The notes: generated by a model not told the origin, from the sequence alone. Counted from the stretch's first letter, positions 10,714-22,869 are shown. The stretch is DNA of 64,000 nt from Boesenbergia rotunda (GCA_024364735.1 JAGFNQ010000279.1:1123732-1187731); one strand, 5' to 3'. Made by a program: numbers and translations.

Positions 10714-13494
10714 TGTCACGTCCCTAGAGGTACATGCTTACTCGAAAATCGGGCAGCATCTTCCTTGTACGACGGACAAGTTGGGACAAATAATACATCA
10801 TCTCAGCAAATATGATGGCTTAGCCATCACAAATATGAAATAAAACTAAAATTAAACTACACAACCACACAATTTATATGTATAAGGATGATAAAATTAA
10901 AAGTATAATAAAACTCAATCTACAACGAAATGGTAAGTCCATATATGCAAGAACTAATAAAGTAAAACTATAAACCAAAAAATAAATACCCCTGAATTAG
11001 TAACATCACTCTAGTAATAAAAACTCGTAAAACAACGGAAATGCCGAAAAGTAATAACTGCGGAAAATAACCATAAACCCTGAAACAACTCCAAATGAAT
11101 TGACACGATGGGACTGACAACTGGATCCTCTCCTGGCTCTAAGAAATGCATCTACCTGCTACCTGAAACAAAAATAGGATGCAGGGGTGGTGAGTCCGGG
11201 TGGACTCTGCGAGTATATGAGTAGACAATAGCATGACATCATAAAGATATATGAAATAATAGATAGCAACGATGTACAGTCTCTAGGAAAATAGAGAAAC
11301 TTAAAACATGTATAAAACAACGTGAAAACATACGACATAGCATATTATCAAATAAATATGCATGTCAACCAAATGCAGCAACTATAACTCATATAAATGC
11401 AACAAACACAAGAAAATGTATAAATGTAATAGATACATATGATGCAATGACATGTGTCACCCTTGACGCCAGTCAAGCCGCCAACACATCACATCTGTGT
11501 GGCCGAGTGGGTAGAGCTGTGACAACTATACACACTCCAACGAATACCACAAATATATGTGGTTGAGTAGACAGGTTGCTGGGGAGCTAACTACTCCAAA
11601 ACCCCGATATATAGGGGGAGCTATCAACAACTCTGATATCCCTCGAAAACAACGGTGAGGGTGTCAATTGCTTGCCTAAAACTCTAACATTCACTATACA
11701 TGAGTGATCAAGTGTGGCGTAACAGGACGGTTACTCCCACTCTAACAACTCCCACAACAAATGGTTGAGTGACAAGGCAACTAGATGACTGACGACGACT
11801 TAACCATATGGAAGCCCAACAGTCGTCAGTATGCAACGGTGCAGGTATGATGCATGATACTAATATGCACAAACAACCGAATAACAACGATACAACCATA
11901 AAAACAACAAACCAGAAAAACAACCAGAAAGCAACGAATATGTAACTAAACTACTAGGTAGGGTGTCTCTAATGCCAACCATCTTAGTGGTGTTTAATAA
12001 ACATTTAAGTACTCGTGTACAAGCGGTACTTTACAGAATGAAAAATCAACGAGAGACTGTATGGATACAAAACTACGAATTAACTCAAAAGTCAAACGAA
12101 GAAAGTATCAACGGACAAAATAAAATAATCAACGACAAAGAACAAGGTCAAGCAGATCTATTCAGACATAATAAGCCATGCATTAAAGGTAAATAAACTA
12201 CAAGAGTACAAAGGAGATGTACCCGCCTTTTATGTATAACGTATACGAGAAGAGAATCTCCCACGATCAACCGTGCAAGTCTAAAGTCAAGGTCTTGTGT
12301 CAAGGACTAAAGTTAAGCAACTAATAAAATTAAACAAATTAACCAAATTAGCTAAAAAAAAAATGAAACACAATTAGGACAAATCCTAATTACAACCTTT
12401 ATTTAATTAACTCGTAAACTACAACGAATCCGTTTTTCCCTAACCTAATTACTGTAATTAGGTTATCAGATCAAATTTCAGAGAATAACACCACAATTAG
12501 ATAATCCTTAGAAATCCAACCCTGTAAACATTACTAAAATTAAAGGAAAACTCCAATTAAGAACAAATCCATGAATAATACTGCCAAACATAGAATTGAT
12601 CCAAGTTTCCCAATTCGATTTAAACAAACTTCATCTCTGTCACATGATTCTTTTACAAACTTACAACCTCACCTCAAATACCACACGGGTTAACTAATTT
12701 ACTCAAAATTCCAAGAACTAAGTTGCCACCCAAAATCAAAAAACAAACCTATCTATTCTGATATATACTATGCATTCACCAATGCATCCATAACATGATC
12801 AACTCCATGATCTATAGTACAGTTATGCTACACTTCATCTACATCCCCAACAAATCCGAAAATATGGCACCCAAAAAACTAAATTTGAGATCAAACACAA
12901 ACCTAGCGCAGAGAGTTCACAGAACGACCTCAATCCTAATCCAAAAACCATCAGCAATACATAGCAAAGCATAGAAGATCGCGGATCAAGAACAATTCGC
13001 CATTAAATCATTAATCCGGTTAAAATAGACAAGGGAAAGGCTTACCTAACTAAGACAGGGAAACCACCAAAGGAATTGGGGACAAGGAAGTCACAACCGA
13101 GGACTTACCAGCATGAAGGTCGGCCAACTCTCAGCGTTGGCTAGCAGGGTCGACGACGTCGGCTAGGTTTCCACGTGAGGCAACGACATGATCCAGGAGA
13201 CAGGCGTGCGACACCCTGTTCGTGCGCGCCAGAGAAAACAGAAGAAGAAGAAGAAGAAGAAGAAGAAGAAGAGGTCTCGGCGGTGGGCGGCACAATGGAG
13301 CGTCGGCATCGCCGGTTGCGGCGTCGGGCAGAGACGAAGGGGAAAACTGGAGATGAGTGAATTAATGAGGGAAGTTTAGAGTTTTAAATTAGTTTTGGTT
13401 TTTTGCAAAAATGCCCTCCAAGTTCTGTTAATCCCAACAAGACTCTTATGTTTCGAATTTTTCTATTTTAGCCCCTAACTTCCGGTATTTAACA
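10714..13494 (-). mobile_element. Ty3/gypsy (Tekay-like) 3' LTR
   Basis: On the plus strand the block starts TGTCACGTCCC and ends TATTTAACA, so on the minus strand it is a TG...CA LTR of about 2.78 kb. It is placed directly downstream of a polypurine tract (13495-13509) and an integrase end on the minus strand, which is the layout of a 3' LTR. The flank attcg (10709-10713) would be one TSD; the partner lies beyond the truncated element. An AAG microsatellite is near its start on the minus strand. Tekay affiliation is inferred from the adjoining integrase tail. Confidence 0.75.
13241..13272. repeat. (GAA)n microsatellite
   Basis: About ten uninterrupted gaa/aag trinucleotide units within the gypsy LTR. 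Poly-Lys and poly-Glu reading frames through it are artefacts of the repeat. Confidence 0.9.
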
Positions 13495-13509
13495 TTCTCC
13501 CCCACTAAC
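13495..13509 (-). promoter_or_regulatory. polypurine tract of the gypsy element
   Basis: The plus strand reads ttctcccccactaac; the minus strand is therefore gttagtgggggagaa immediately before the LTR start TGTTAAATACC. This purine run is the expected plus-strand primer site. Confidence 0.75.
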
Positions 13510-13530
13510 AAAAATTTGGTCCCCAAATTT

Positions 13531-13616
13531 TACTAGTCAACCACAACAGGTACTAGTCAACCATAATATGTATTAGTCAACCACAACAGGTACTAATCAA
13601 CCACAACAGGTACCAA
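13531..13616. repeat. 20-bp tandem repeat, four copies plus a partial
   Basis: The unit tactagtcaaccacaacagg repeats with exact 20-bp phase at 13531, 13551, 13571 and 13591, with a partial fifth at 13611. Changes are single bases. It lies between the polypurine tract and the integrase stop, in the 3' untranslated part of the gypsy element. Confidence 0.9.
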
Positions 13617-13664
13617 CAACACAGATATAATATCAATACTGAATGTAACTCAACCATACATACC

Positions 13665-14442
13665 TCAGGTAAATAAATGAGAGTAGTGAACTTTAATCGT
13701 ATCCTCGAGCTCTCTAGTAGCTTCCTCATCAGAGTGATGCTGCCAACCAACTTTAACCAACCGAATAGTTTTGTTCTTCAACCGATGCTCCTTGTGGTCC
13801 AGAATCTGCATAGACACTTTCTCGTAGGTCGCGTCTGGCTGAAGTGTGACCGGTACTTCCGATAAAACATATGCAGGATCTGGTACATATTTCCTCAACA
13901 TGGAAACATGAAACACATCGTGAGCTCCAGCCAAAGACGGTGGTAATACCAGACGATAAGCTACTGTTCCAATCCACTCCAGAATATGAAACGGTCCAAT
14001 GTAGCGTGGAGCTAGCTTACCTCGCAAAACAAACCTCTTCACCCCTTTCGTGGGTGACACCCATAAGAACACATGATCGCTCACGGAGAACACCAAGGGA
14101 CGGCGTCTCCGATCTGCATAACTCTTCTGACGATCCTGAGCCTCTAATAGACGGCGTCTAATAGTACGGACTAGCTCTGCGTCACGTTGAATACTCTAAG
14201 GCCCTAGCTACTGAGATTCCCCAACCTCCTCCCAGAGGGTGGGTGTCCTGCAAGCCCTACTATACAACGCCTCGAAGGGTGCCATCTGAATAGTTGAATG
14301 ATAGCTATTATTATAGGCAAACTCAACCAAATGCAGATGATCTTCCCAGTTGCCTCTAAAATCCATAACATAGGATCTATGTAAATCCTCTAGCGTCTGA
14401 ATAGTACTCTTTGACTGTCTGTCCATCTGCGGATGAAAGGCT
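13665..14442 (-). pseudogene. Ty3/gypsy integrase C-terminal region
   Basis: Minus-strand translation from 14442 gives the end of the integrase core (MDRQSKSTIQTLEDLHR, LVEFAYNNSYHSTIQMAPFEALYSRACR), two in-frame TAG stops near 14196-14213, then QKSYADRRRRPLVFSVSDHVFLWV, the GKLAPRYIGPFHIL GPF/Y-like module, HDVFHVSMLRKYVPDP and a chromodomain-position tail LVKVGWQHHSDEEATRELE, ending at 13665. This order is typical of Tekay/Del chromoviruses. The N-terminal part is cut off by insertion of element A at 14443. Confidence 0.88.
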
Positions 14443-16245
14443 TGTTAGATGTATACTAAAAGGCTTGTCCTTTCATATAAAATATCTACATTTTAAAAGA
14501 GAATCACAACAACACAGTTGCATGTTTAAATTAGTATATGCATAACAGTCTCATACTCTGCATTATAGATAATATAGTGTGTGGTGACATATAGAAGATC
14601 ATGTTATCAGTTCCTTGCATAGTATAAGTAGAAGCTCACAACCGAGATGGAGTTGGACAAACCATCGGGATGGTTGTAGTGTAATTAGGTGTGGTTTGTG
14701 TTGACCATAGAATTACACTAGTGCACTTTGTGTGCATTGAGCAGAACCAAAATAGAGGTGATCCAATTTGTATTGACTTTATAATTGGATCGAACCTCGG
14801 ATTATTATGGAGTACAATCTCTAAATCCCGATATAATAACGGGCACGTGTAGTTAGTATTTTATTTCCTTAATTTACCAATGAGTGAGATTTATTCTGCT
14901 AAATTGATAGACCCGGTAAGTTGGGAAATAATATTAATTACATGGTGTGTCGTTGATTATTGACAGAATCCGTGTCTTGGTTGATTAATTATTGGGAAAT
15001 AATGTTAAACCTTGCAGGTGGATTTGATCCAACATGATGATAAGGTTGAGTGATATTAGTCAAGGAGTCAGAAGTTGATTAATTAAAATTGTCAGTAATT
15101 TAAATTAATCGACAGACATTCAATATCTTAAACATGGGGAGATGGATGTACTCATAATAGGTGGATCCCATATGAAAGTATGAGGGTTCGTGAGGAAGTT
15201 TAATGGAGATCCTTTAGTGGAATGAATCTTCATTAATGGATCGGATTTGGATCCATTAGCGGGCCAAGACCCAACTCCTTCTTATGGTCCCTACTTTAGC
15301 CCTATATATACCTCATGGAATCATGAAACTAGGGCTAATCCAATTAATCACCACAATCCAAGGCTTTTCTCCTCTCCCTCTCTTCCTTCTCTCTCCTAGG
15401 TCACGGCAAAGAGGAGAAGCTTCCCCTTCTTGTTTTTCTTCTCTTCCTCTCATCCACTCGGTGGCTGACCTATACTAGATAAAGGGGGAGTTCTTCTCTC
15501 ACTTTTGTAAGGTCCGGCGAGGAAGAGGAGGTGGCCGGCGTTGGAGAGGCGGCGGTGCAAGGTTGCGGCAGCGCAAGCTAAGGGAAGGAGGAGCTCTCGG
15601 TCGGTGTTGGGTTGGGAAGGAGGTTGTTTTCTGTCCTTCTTCTTCTTCTTCATCTTCCCCTTGGAGCTTGCTTGTGGCCAGGGCACCTTGGAGACCATGG
15701 CGTTGCCGGTGGCGCAAGCAAGGAGGAGATGAGGCCGGCGGTAGCAAACCCCTAGGACTAGGGATTTTGGTTGGCAAGCGAAGAAGTGATTGTTTGGTGA
15801 CCCTTGGTGATTCTGGTTCTTGGTAGCCCGTCACCCACATGATGTCCAAGAGGGAGGGTCATAAGGTAGAAGGCTACGAGGTAAAGGAATGTATAAATTT
15901 CTTCTTTGGCTCATTGTTTTTCTTATCATTTCATATGACTTGTTAATTAATTATTATGTTCTTGATTATTTGTTAATCATTGTTAATAATTAATTATTGG
16001 ACCCCGATAATAAACACAATCGGCGATCCACTCGTCGTCTTTTCCGCGGTCGATCGGTTAGGTGAATTACAAGGCTCGATCGTTGAGATTGACCAAGTTG
16101 TAATTCGAACCAATCGATACGATGACGAGATAGTCGATTGGGAGACAGGTCTCCATTCGGATTAATTTTTAATCCGTAGACATGGAGAGGTCTCTCAAGG
16201 ACGACCAAGTATTCGATTAGGAAACCTGCCAAGCCGTACCCATCA
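14443..16245 (+). mobile_element. 5' LTR of element A (~1.8 kb)
   Basis: Starts TGTTAGATGTATACTAAAAGG and ends CCCATCA, followed after two bases by a tRNA-Met-type PBS. It aligns along its whole length with the LTR at 35724-37563. A TATA box lies at 15303. It contains several fortuitous open frames in GA-rich sequence after 15500, which I do not regard as genes. Confidence 0.88.
15303..15310 (+). promoter_or_regulatory. TATA box of LTR A
   Basis: tatatata within ccctatatatacc, conserved at 36606-36613 in the LTR of element E. A TATA at about 860 bp into a long LTR fits the U3 promoter. Confidence 0.6.
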
Positions 16246-16247
16246 AT

Positions 16248-16259
16248 TGGTATCAGAGC
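16248..16259 (+). promoter_or_regulatory. primer binding site (tRNA-iMet type), element A
   Basis: tggtatcagagc, the standard plant copia PBS complementary to the 3' end of initiator tRNA-Met, two bases after the LTR end. Confidence 0.9.
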
Positions 16260-16798
16260 GAGGTTTCCAGTTTTGTATGTTTAGGATTCGGTTACTCTTT
16301 TGCACATTATCATATATTTTATTTTTGCTGGATGATATGTGGACGTGTGTAGGCTAGCCCTTGTTGCAGGTACTAGATTCCAACTTATCATGACCAAAAT
16401 AATAGTTGTATGTGATTGGTTGTGTAATTTTTATAATTAATTAAATGCTCGGGGTTGACGAGGCTAGATATGTATTTAATTTTTGTAATTAAATACGACA
16501 CGTGTTTAACTGAGCTTTTTATTTGCTTTCGATCTAGATATTATGTACACTTCTTCGTGGAGTATAGGATCGATGGATGTAAATAATTAGCTAGTCATCT
16601 CGGCTTGGAGATCCCTTCAATGGTGGCTTGCGCATGGTGTAGGGAGGAGCGGACGAGGTGACGACACGACTGGAGGCGCATTGGAGACCAAGGCCATGAA
16701 AGTTGAAAAATCTAGGATTTTTCTTATTTGTGCTTTGGTTATGTGCTTGTTGTGTGTGTGCATGAAAAATTCCTCACATTAAATAACTATGTGGGAGA

Positions 16799-16815
16799 GG
16801 GACTCTAAGGGTCCC
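16799..16815 (+). other. leader hairpin 1, element A
   Basis: Stem GGGACTC / GGGTCCC with loop taa, pairing with one G-T wobble. The equivalent in E is GGGACCC / GGGTCCC and in the 1-1845 fragment GGGACTC / GAGTCCC, so pairing is kept in all three copies. Confidence 0.6.
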
Positions 16816-17087
16816 GTGACCTCTGTTACAATCTGACAAGTGATGCGAACAAGTCCACACGTTGGCTCTGAGTGCCATCCTCCATAATGGATAGGCTTGT
16901 TCTGCGGATCACTGGGCCAGAAAGGATTATAGAAAGTTATGAAGAGCGTGTGATTTTTTCCAACGGAAGACACATAATCGGAAATAATTTTCTTAGTGTC
17001 GTGTAATGGTAAACACTTAGATACAAATATTAGTATCCTTCCCAACGAAGTCACTACTATTATTTGTAGGGTCGAAGTGAACCAATT

Positions 17088-17136
17088 ATTAATTTTATTT
17101 GTCAAAAAGTTAGGTTGACAAGATAATAAAATTAAT
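17088..17136 (+). other. leader hairpin 2, element A
   Basis: A long inverted repeat: arm attaattttatttgtcaa, loop of about 9 nt, arm ttgacaagataataaaattaat. It lies about 170 nt before the gag start and is retained at 38390-38438 in E and, inverted, near 1102-1150. Confidence 0.6.
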
Positions 17137-17307
17137 AGGTAAAACCTCCTCTAATGAATGTAGAATTTGTATACGTCCACACTAACGTGGCATGCGAATT
17201 TTTTGGTGTTTTGAGGTGTTGGTTGATTTTCAAATTTATTGTTTGAGAAATCAATTTATTTTCGAAGTTTAAAGTTGTGATTGTTGTGATTCTCAGGTAG
17301 TTTTAAA

Positions 17308-17702
17308 ATGACCTTTAACCCATTAGCGACCATACTTAAAGAGAACAAACTTACTGACCCTAACTATATAGACTGGAGAAGAAACCTAGACATTGTCCTC
17401 ACTGCTGAAGAGTACAAATATGTGCTCTTTGAGGAGTGTCCTTAAATGCCTGGCAAGAACTCTGGTGAAGAGCAGAGGGAGCGCTATAAGAAGTGGGTTA
17501 AGGCAGATGAGATGACGCGGTGCTACATTCTGGCATCTATGTCGAATGTATTGCAACATCAGCATCAGGTCATGCCCATTGCTTATTATATGATGCAGAC
17601 CTCAAGGAGCTCTTCGGGCGCTAGGGTCGAGCCGCTAGGTAGGTAGAGATGAAGAACTTGATGACGACTTCTATGGTCGAAGGGACACCCGTGAGGGATC
17701 AT
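17308..17702 (+). pseudogene. gag: gag N-terminal part, element A
   Basis: Starts at ATG 17308 with MTFNPLATILKENKL, then NYIDWRRNLDIVL, and a premature TAA at 17444 right after YVLFEECP. The frame reopens as KNSGEEQRERYKKWVKADEMTRCYILASMSNVLQHQHQ. A second frame change follows near 17580. Capsid (UBN2-type) region of copia gag. It is cut at 17702 by the solo LTR and continues at 19740. Confidence 0.85.
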
Positions 17703-18537
17703 TGTTGGTGCTTGGATGGCTATAAAGGGGGTGGGTGAATGTAGCCAGACACAAAACTCTTGCTCTTTTAGGTTTTCTGCATTTAAGAGATTAGCAGCAG
17801 CGGAAACAACACAAGTATAAAAGCAGAAACTAAAATGCAGAAACTAAAGACAAACCCAAGACGCTAACAAGGATGATTTACAAGGTTCGGGGATAACTTG
17901 CCCCTACTCCTTGGCATGCCCGTAAGGTGGGCGATCCCTTGATCGTCGGCAGATCAAGTCCCGGTGAACCCCGGATAGTAAATGTCTCCTTCTCGGTGGA
18001 GAAATCTCTCCACACAAAGTCTCCAAATGATACAAGTTAAGCTCACGAGACAATAGAAGGAATCCTCACACAAGTCTCACAAGAATGCTCAAGCAAAAAC
18101 TACACATAGAGAGCTCAACCCCACAGCCAAAAACTTCACTCGTTTTTTTGTTAGTTCTACCGCTCCTCTGCTTCCTAGTTTCTTCTTAAGCTTCCTCTCC
18201 TCGTCGCCAAGTTTCGTCAGCATCCCCTGAGCACAGCCTGAACCCACTGACCTCCCTGAGCACTCAGTCCACTGAAGACCTCTTCAGCTGAGCCTCCGTC
18301 AGTCACCAGCCGTGCCACAGAAGCCGTTGAAACCTGAGAAGAGAATACATAGAAACCTGCTCAATGGAAAGTCCCTATTTGACTCTCCTCCATTGTTTGA
18401 ATCCTCCTGTCTAACCTGCACACTGATCAGAGGCTTAGCAAATGCATATCAAATAATATCACACAATATCAACAGGTAGCAGAGAAAACGCAGACGCGAT
18501 CAGAAGTTTGATAGTGATTTCAAATTAAAGTTACAGC

Positions 18538-19092
18538 TACTGATCGGTCACCAGACCGATCAGAGATGAACCTGATCGGTCACCAGACCGATCAGAAGTA
18601 TCCCTAAACGATCAGGTTCCAGCCTGATTGGTCCAAAGTGGGAATAGAGGAATCGTGAACTGACCCTGATCGATCACCAAACTGATCATAGATCAAGGAT
18701 CGGTCACCAGACCGATCCAGCAGCTTGCTTCCCACAACCCGCAGAAAAACACACTCCTGATCGGTCACCTGACCAATCAGGGTGTGCCCTGATCGGTCTG
18801 GTGACCGATCAGGTCACTCCCTGACTGATCAGGAGCCTTCCTGATCGGTCGGGATGAGCAGTGTCGCGACACTTTGATCGGTCAAGCGTCCGATCCGAGT
18901 TTCTCACAAAGACCTACTGATCTCTCTCTGATCGTTCACCAGAACGATCAGAGGCCAAGCAGAAACCTTTCTGTTCTCTCCCTGATCGGTCACCAGACCG
19001 ATCAGACTTCTCTGGATCGGTCACCAGACCGATCCACAACAGGAGTTCGTGCCAACTCCCTGATCGGTCACCAGACCGATCCAGAGACTCCC
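18538..19092. repeat. hairpin array, stem gatcggtc/gaccgatc
   Basis: Repeated self-complementary units of the form gatcggtc-acca-gaccgatc (for example 18545, 18573, 18696, 18982, 19015, 19060), separated by variable spacers. One unit near 18931 reads gatcgttc-acca-gaacgatc: both stem arms changed together. Units occur in both sense and reverse forms of the loop (acca, tggt). Confidence 0.85.
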
Positions 19093-19189
19093 AATCCAAC
19101 CCTAAGTCCAGAGAACAGACTCCCTAGCCATCTCTGACTCGTGCTCAGTCCCCCGGACTAAGACTCCGTGCCCAGCTTCACTCACTGGG

Positions 19190-19650
19190 ACTTCATTCAA
19201 CCTAGCTTCACTCACTAGGACCTGGCTTCACTCACCAGGGTTTCGATCACCTGACTTCACTCACCAGGACCCGGCTTTACTCTCCTGGATTTCAGTCAAC
19301 CTAGCTTCACTCACTAGGACCTGGCTTCACTCACTAGGGTTTCAGTCACCTGGCTTCACTCACCAGGACCCAGCTTCACTCACCGGGATTTCAATCAACC
19401 TAGCTTCACTCACTAGGACCTGACTTCACTCACCAGGGTTTCGGTCACCTGGCTTCATTCACCAGGACTCGGCTTCACTCACCGGGATTTCAGTCACCTG
19501 ACTTCACTTACCAGGACCCGGCTTCACTCACTGGGATTTCAATCACCTGGCTTCACTCACTAGGACCCGACTTCACTCACCGGGATTTCAATCACCTGGT
19601 TTCACTCACCAGGATCCGGCTTCACTCACCAGGATTTCGTGCCCAGTCCC
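19190..19650. repeat. constant-loop, variable-stem hairpin array
   Basis: Units share the loop cttcactca while stems alternate: cctag...ctagg, cctgg...ccagg, cccgg...ccggg. About 20 units follow each other with short linkers such as gacc or gatttcaatca. The stem words change in matched pairs. Confidence 0.8.
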
Positions 19651-19739
19651 CGACCAGGACTTAATCTGAATTCACTCAACCAAACTTAAATCGGTGTCAA
19701 CACCAAAACAATAATCGGGCAGATTGCATCAACAATCAT

Positions 19740-21218
19740 GTCCTTAAGATGATGGCTTACCTCAATGAGATTGAGGTACTTGGAGCACAGATCGACGGGG
19801 AAACCCAGGTCGATATTGTACTCCAGTCTCTGCCTAGGAGTTTTGAGCAGTTCTGGCTCAACTATAACATGAACAAGCATGAGTATACATTGAGGGAACT
19901 GCTGGGAGAACTCCAGGCGGCAGAGGGGCTTTTTCGTCAGAGTTCTCAGGCCTTGGTCACTCAGAAGGTTTCTACTTCTGTGCTGAAAGGCAGGAAGAAG
20001 AAGAAACAAGGTGGTCCAAGAAGGCAGCAGGATCACAGGGACCTTGGACTGGCGTGAAGAAGCCGAGAGACAAGTGCTTCAGGTGTAAGCAAACTGGACA
20101 TTGGAAGGCGAACTGTTTCCATCGTCAAGACAAAGGTATTTCTTCGTGCTTAGTCGTTGAAACATGTTTAGCGGTGCTATCTACCGATACTTGGTGCGTA
20201 GATACGGGTGCCATTGATCATGTCTGCAACTCTTTGTAGGGGTTCCAAGAAACCCGACGGCTAGCTGATGGGGAAATCATCGTCTATATGGGCAATGCAA
20301 CTGAAGTGGCGGTCGTGGCAGTAGGAGATATTTATTTATCGTTTGATACGAATAAAGTTTTGGTTTTGAGAAATTGCATATATGTACCCTCTTTTAGAAA
20401 GAACTTAATTTCGATTTCTAGATTAATAAAGGATGATATTCTATTGCTTTTAATAACAAAGTTGTTATAAAGAGAAATAGAGAGATTATCTGTTCGGGTA
20501 CTATGATTGACAATTTGTATATTATAGAACCAAAAGCTCCCACAATGCAAATAGAGGCCAATAGCTCATCATCTAACCAAAATCAGAGAAAGGAATCTTC
20601 TAAAATGAACTAGACATATCTTTGGCATCTTAGGCTTGGTCATATTAACCTTAGTAGGATTCAGAGGTTGATAGCCAATGGGCCCTTGGGTTCATTGGTG
20701 GTCGAAGACTTCCCGACCTGTGAGTCTTGCTTGGAAGGTAAGATGACCAATAGGCCTTTCAAGGCTAAGGGGTATAGAGCTAAAGATGTGTTAGAACTGG
20801 TTCATTCTGATTTATGTGGTCCTATGTCCATCTAGGCTAGAAGTGGCTTTGAATACTTCGTCACTTTTATTGACGATTATTCAAGGTATGGATACATTTA
20901 CCTGATGCGTCGTAAGTCTGAATGCTTTGATAAGTTCAAAGAATTCAAGGCTGATGTGGAGAAACGTCAAGGTAAAAGTATCGAGACACTACGATCAGAT
21001 CGTGGTGCGCAAGTACCTCTTGGAAGAATTTAGGACTTATTTATCAGAGGCTGGGATTCAATTCTAATTGTCTGCACCCGACACGCCCCAGTAGAACGGT
21101 GTAGCAGAAAGAAGGAATACGACTCTTATGGAAATGGTTAGGTCAATGATGAGCTACTCTGAGTTGCCAGATTCGTTCTGGGGATATGCTCTGGATACGG
21201 CAACGTATATTCTGAATT
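19740..21218 (+). pseudogene. gag C-terminus, protease and integrase, element A
   Basis: Continues gag after the solo LTR (YLNEIEVLGAQIDGETQVDIVLQSLPRSFEQF), with a one-base deletion near 20010 relative to E, then a knuckle CFRCKQTGHWKANC, protease WCVDTGAIDHVCNSL with an intact DTG triad, another one-base deletion near 20433, GAG_pre-integrase LWHLRLGHINLSRI and CESCLEGK, and integrase with VHSDLCGP, SDRG and NGVAERRN (the D,D,E residues). In-frame stops include 20237, 20612, 20834 and 21029. It ends at about 21218 where homology to E is lost. Confidence 0.85.
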
Positions 21219-21634
21219 ATTTCAAGTTTAATTAGATTAATTAAGTTGATTACATAATTATTATTAACTTTAATTATTATTTTTAAAGTTAATTTTGATT
21301 AAAGTTAATTTTAAAGTTAATTAAAGTTGTAAGATAAATTATTATTTAATTATCAGGAGTAATCTTAACTTGTGTTTGGTTTAAGTGTAGATTTGGGTCT
21401 CCCACGTAAGCATCCTTGAGTAAGCTCCAAAGTTGTGGTGAGTCACATGGACATCATTAAGGCAACCACAATCCTAGACGGAGCTTCCCAACTGTTTTCA
21501 CCCAAAAGATTAGTACTAAACTTAGACCCTTAATAATTTAAAGCTAATCCTGATTTAACTAATCCTAGATACCGGAATGGGTAGGTTGAGTTATTAAGGT
21601 GACAACTAGTTTGCTGCCTCCTATTTGTCAGGAT
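21219..21634. other. AT-rich spacer, probably SIRE-like internal sequence
   Basis: No coding potential. Starts with aatt/taa-rich sequence, then a GC-normal block. Its texture resembles 34440-34600 in element C, which lies between gag and protease there, but I could not align them with certainty. Confidence 0.35.
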
Positions 21635-22476
21635 TGTGCGATCGACAAGAGGGGTGAATTTCCCTAAAAAATAAAACCTGATCTTTTGTTTTGCTTAACA
21701 AACTTTGAAATTAGTTCACAAGAAAAATAATAACATAAAAATGAAATAACTGAAAAGATAAAGGCACCAACGAATTACTTGGTTTGGAACCAAGAAGGTT
21801 GCTAATCCAAGGCAAGTGTAGCACTATCTCTAGATTCCCGTGGGCAAAAAGGCCTCTTACACAATAAAACTCAGAGAAAACGGAATAACTAAACACTATT
21901 CTAATCAATGAAATGAACTAAGTTTAGGGCTATATTTATAGCCCCTATAAAATTTTATCGAAACACTAACGTGGTGCTTCTCAGACGCCTGAGTGCACAT
22001 GGGCACCTGACACATGGTCAAGGCTTATTCGCGTCACAACGGTCATTAAACAGCTAGTTCGTGATAGAGTTTGGACACACAAGTGCCCGAGTTAGTTCAG
22101 GCGCCCGGGAATAAGGGTGCCCGAGTCTGACCAGGTGCCCCCATTCATAGGCACCTGAGTTTGACTGGTCAACAACTTGTTGACTAGTCTTCCAGTGGGT
22201 CTTCTAGGTGATCACGGGCCTTCTAGAGTTGGGCTCACCCAAATCCTTCTCTAGGCTTCTCCTCGAGCGTGCTTCCTCTCAGCTTCTCGTCCCTCGGACG
22301 TCACACTCGTCCTTCTCGCTCCACCGGTGTATTCTTCCGCAGACCTCCATGTCCCTTAGATGTACCGAGCCCATCGGCTCCTTCCCGTGTCATCCTTCTC
22401 ATTTGCTACATCTTTTGCTCGACTTCTTGTGCTCCTAATCTCATGCACACTTAGACACAGGGATCAAATACCAACA
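21635..22476 (-). mobile_element. SIRE-like LTR (~0.84 kb), tentative
   Basis: On the minus strand it starts TGTTGGTATTTGATCCC and its other end has the ggggtgaat block that SIRE-like LTRs here carry near their 3' end, plus the tacttggtttggaacc block. A stretch at 22020-22160 has repeated (g)gcgcc(c)ga words. Outer boundaries and TSD are unclear (aggat on the left, ggacc on the right). Confidence 0.5.
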
Positions 22477-22869
22477 GGACCTAACTTTGACTCAGCTGAC
22501 AACATCAAAACTTACCCAGGATACTTACACTATTGGTTTTTTATTTGAATTTGATTTGTAACATAGATTTTGTGAGTTATTAATCTTTTCTTGTTTATTT
22601 ATTTTATTTTTTAAAATATTATTTTATCTTTCTAGTTTTCTAAAATTTGAATTAAAATTTTTAAATTTTGAAAAATTATTTTCTTTGTTTTTAAAATTTA
22701 AGTTGGAATTTAATTGTTGATTTTTTTCATTTCAAGTTCTTATTTTTAATGATTAAAGAATTATTTTCAAAATTAATTGAATTTTGATGATTAAGTAACT
22801 TGCTAACATGTTTATCTAGATTTTTCATGCAATTTTAATTTTTGTACCATAATCTAAACCAGACAGGTC
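22477..22869. other. AT-rich spacer inside element B
   Basis: Long runs of t and a with no coding potential, between the LTR-like block and the gag remnant. Confidence 0.4.

Larger units (their letters stand above)
17703..19734 (-). mobile_element. SIRE-like solo LTR (family of element D), inverted
   Basis: Plus strand runs TGTTGGTGCTTGG ... GCATCAACA, flanked by a perfect 5-bp TSD atcat (17698-17702 and 19735-19739) inside the gag of element A. It is the reverse complement of the D LTR (40386-42461), including tac-for-base similarity at both ends and both hairpin arrays. No internal sequence is present, so it is a solo LTR left by LTR-LTR recombination. Confidence 0.92.
14443..21218 (+). 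mobile_element. element A: TNT1/Tork-like copia, 3'-truncated
   Basis: It consists of a 5' LTR (14443-16245), PBS, leader, gag, protease and integrase; homology to element E stops at about 21218 within the integrase, so the RT, RNase H and 3' LTR are gone. It is inserted in the gypsy integrase reading frame (left flank ends ggct). A SIRE solo LTR interrupts its gag at 17703. Same family as E (35724) and the 1-1845 fragment. Confidence 0.88.

Noticed and set aside
13175..13379. Open frames encoding poly-Glu and poly-Lys
   Set aside because: They come from the GAA microsatellite inside the gypsy LTR; no other coding evidence.
15450..15849. Pro/Arg-rich open frames on both strands
   Set aside because: Low-complexity GA/CT-rich part of LTR A; the equivalent region of LTR E has frames of different sequence, so no protein is conserved.
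16248..16259. Possible tRNA-Met gene at the tRNA-like sequence
   Set aside because: Only 12 bases match the 3' end of the tRNA; this is a primer binding site, not a tRNA gene. The same holds at 37566 and 42464.
18538..19092. CRISPR-like appearance of regularly repeated palindromic units
   Set aside because: Units lie in a plant LTR, spacers are short and themselves repeated, unit spacing is irregular and no cas-like genes exist.
18874..19137. Open frames with repeated DRSPDRS-like residues on both strands
   Set aside because: They are translations of the hairpin array in a solo LTR; similar frames at 52840 and 56176 have the same origin.
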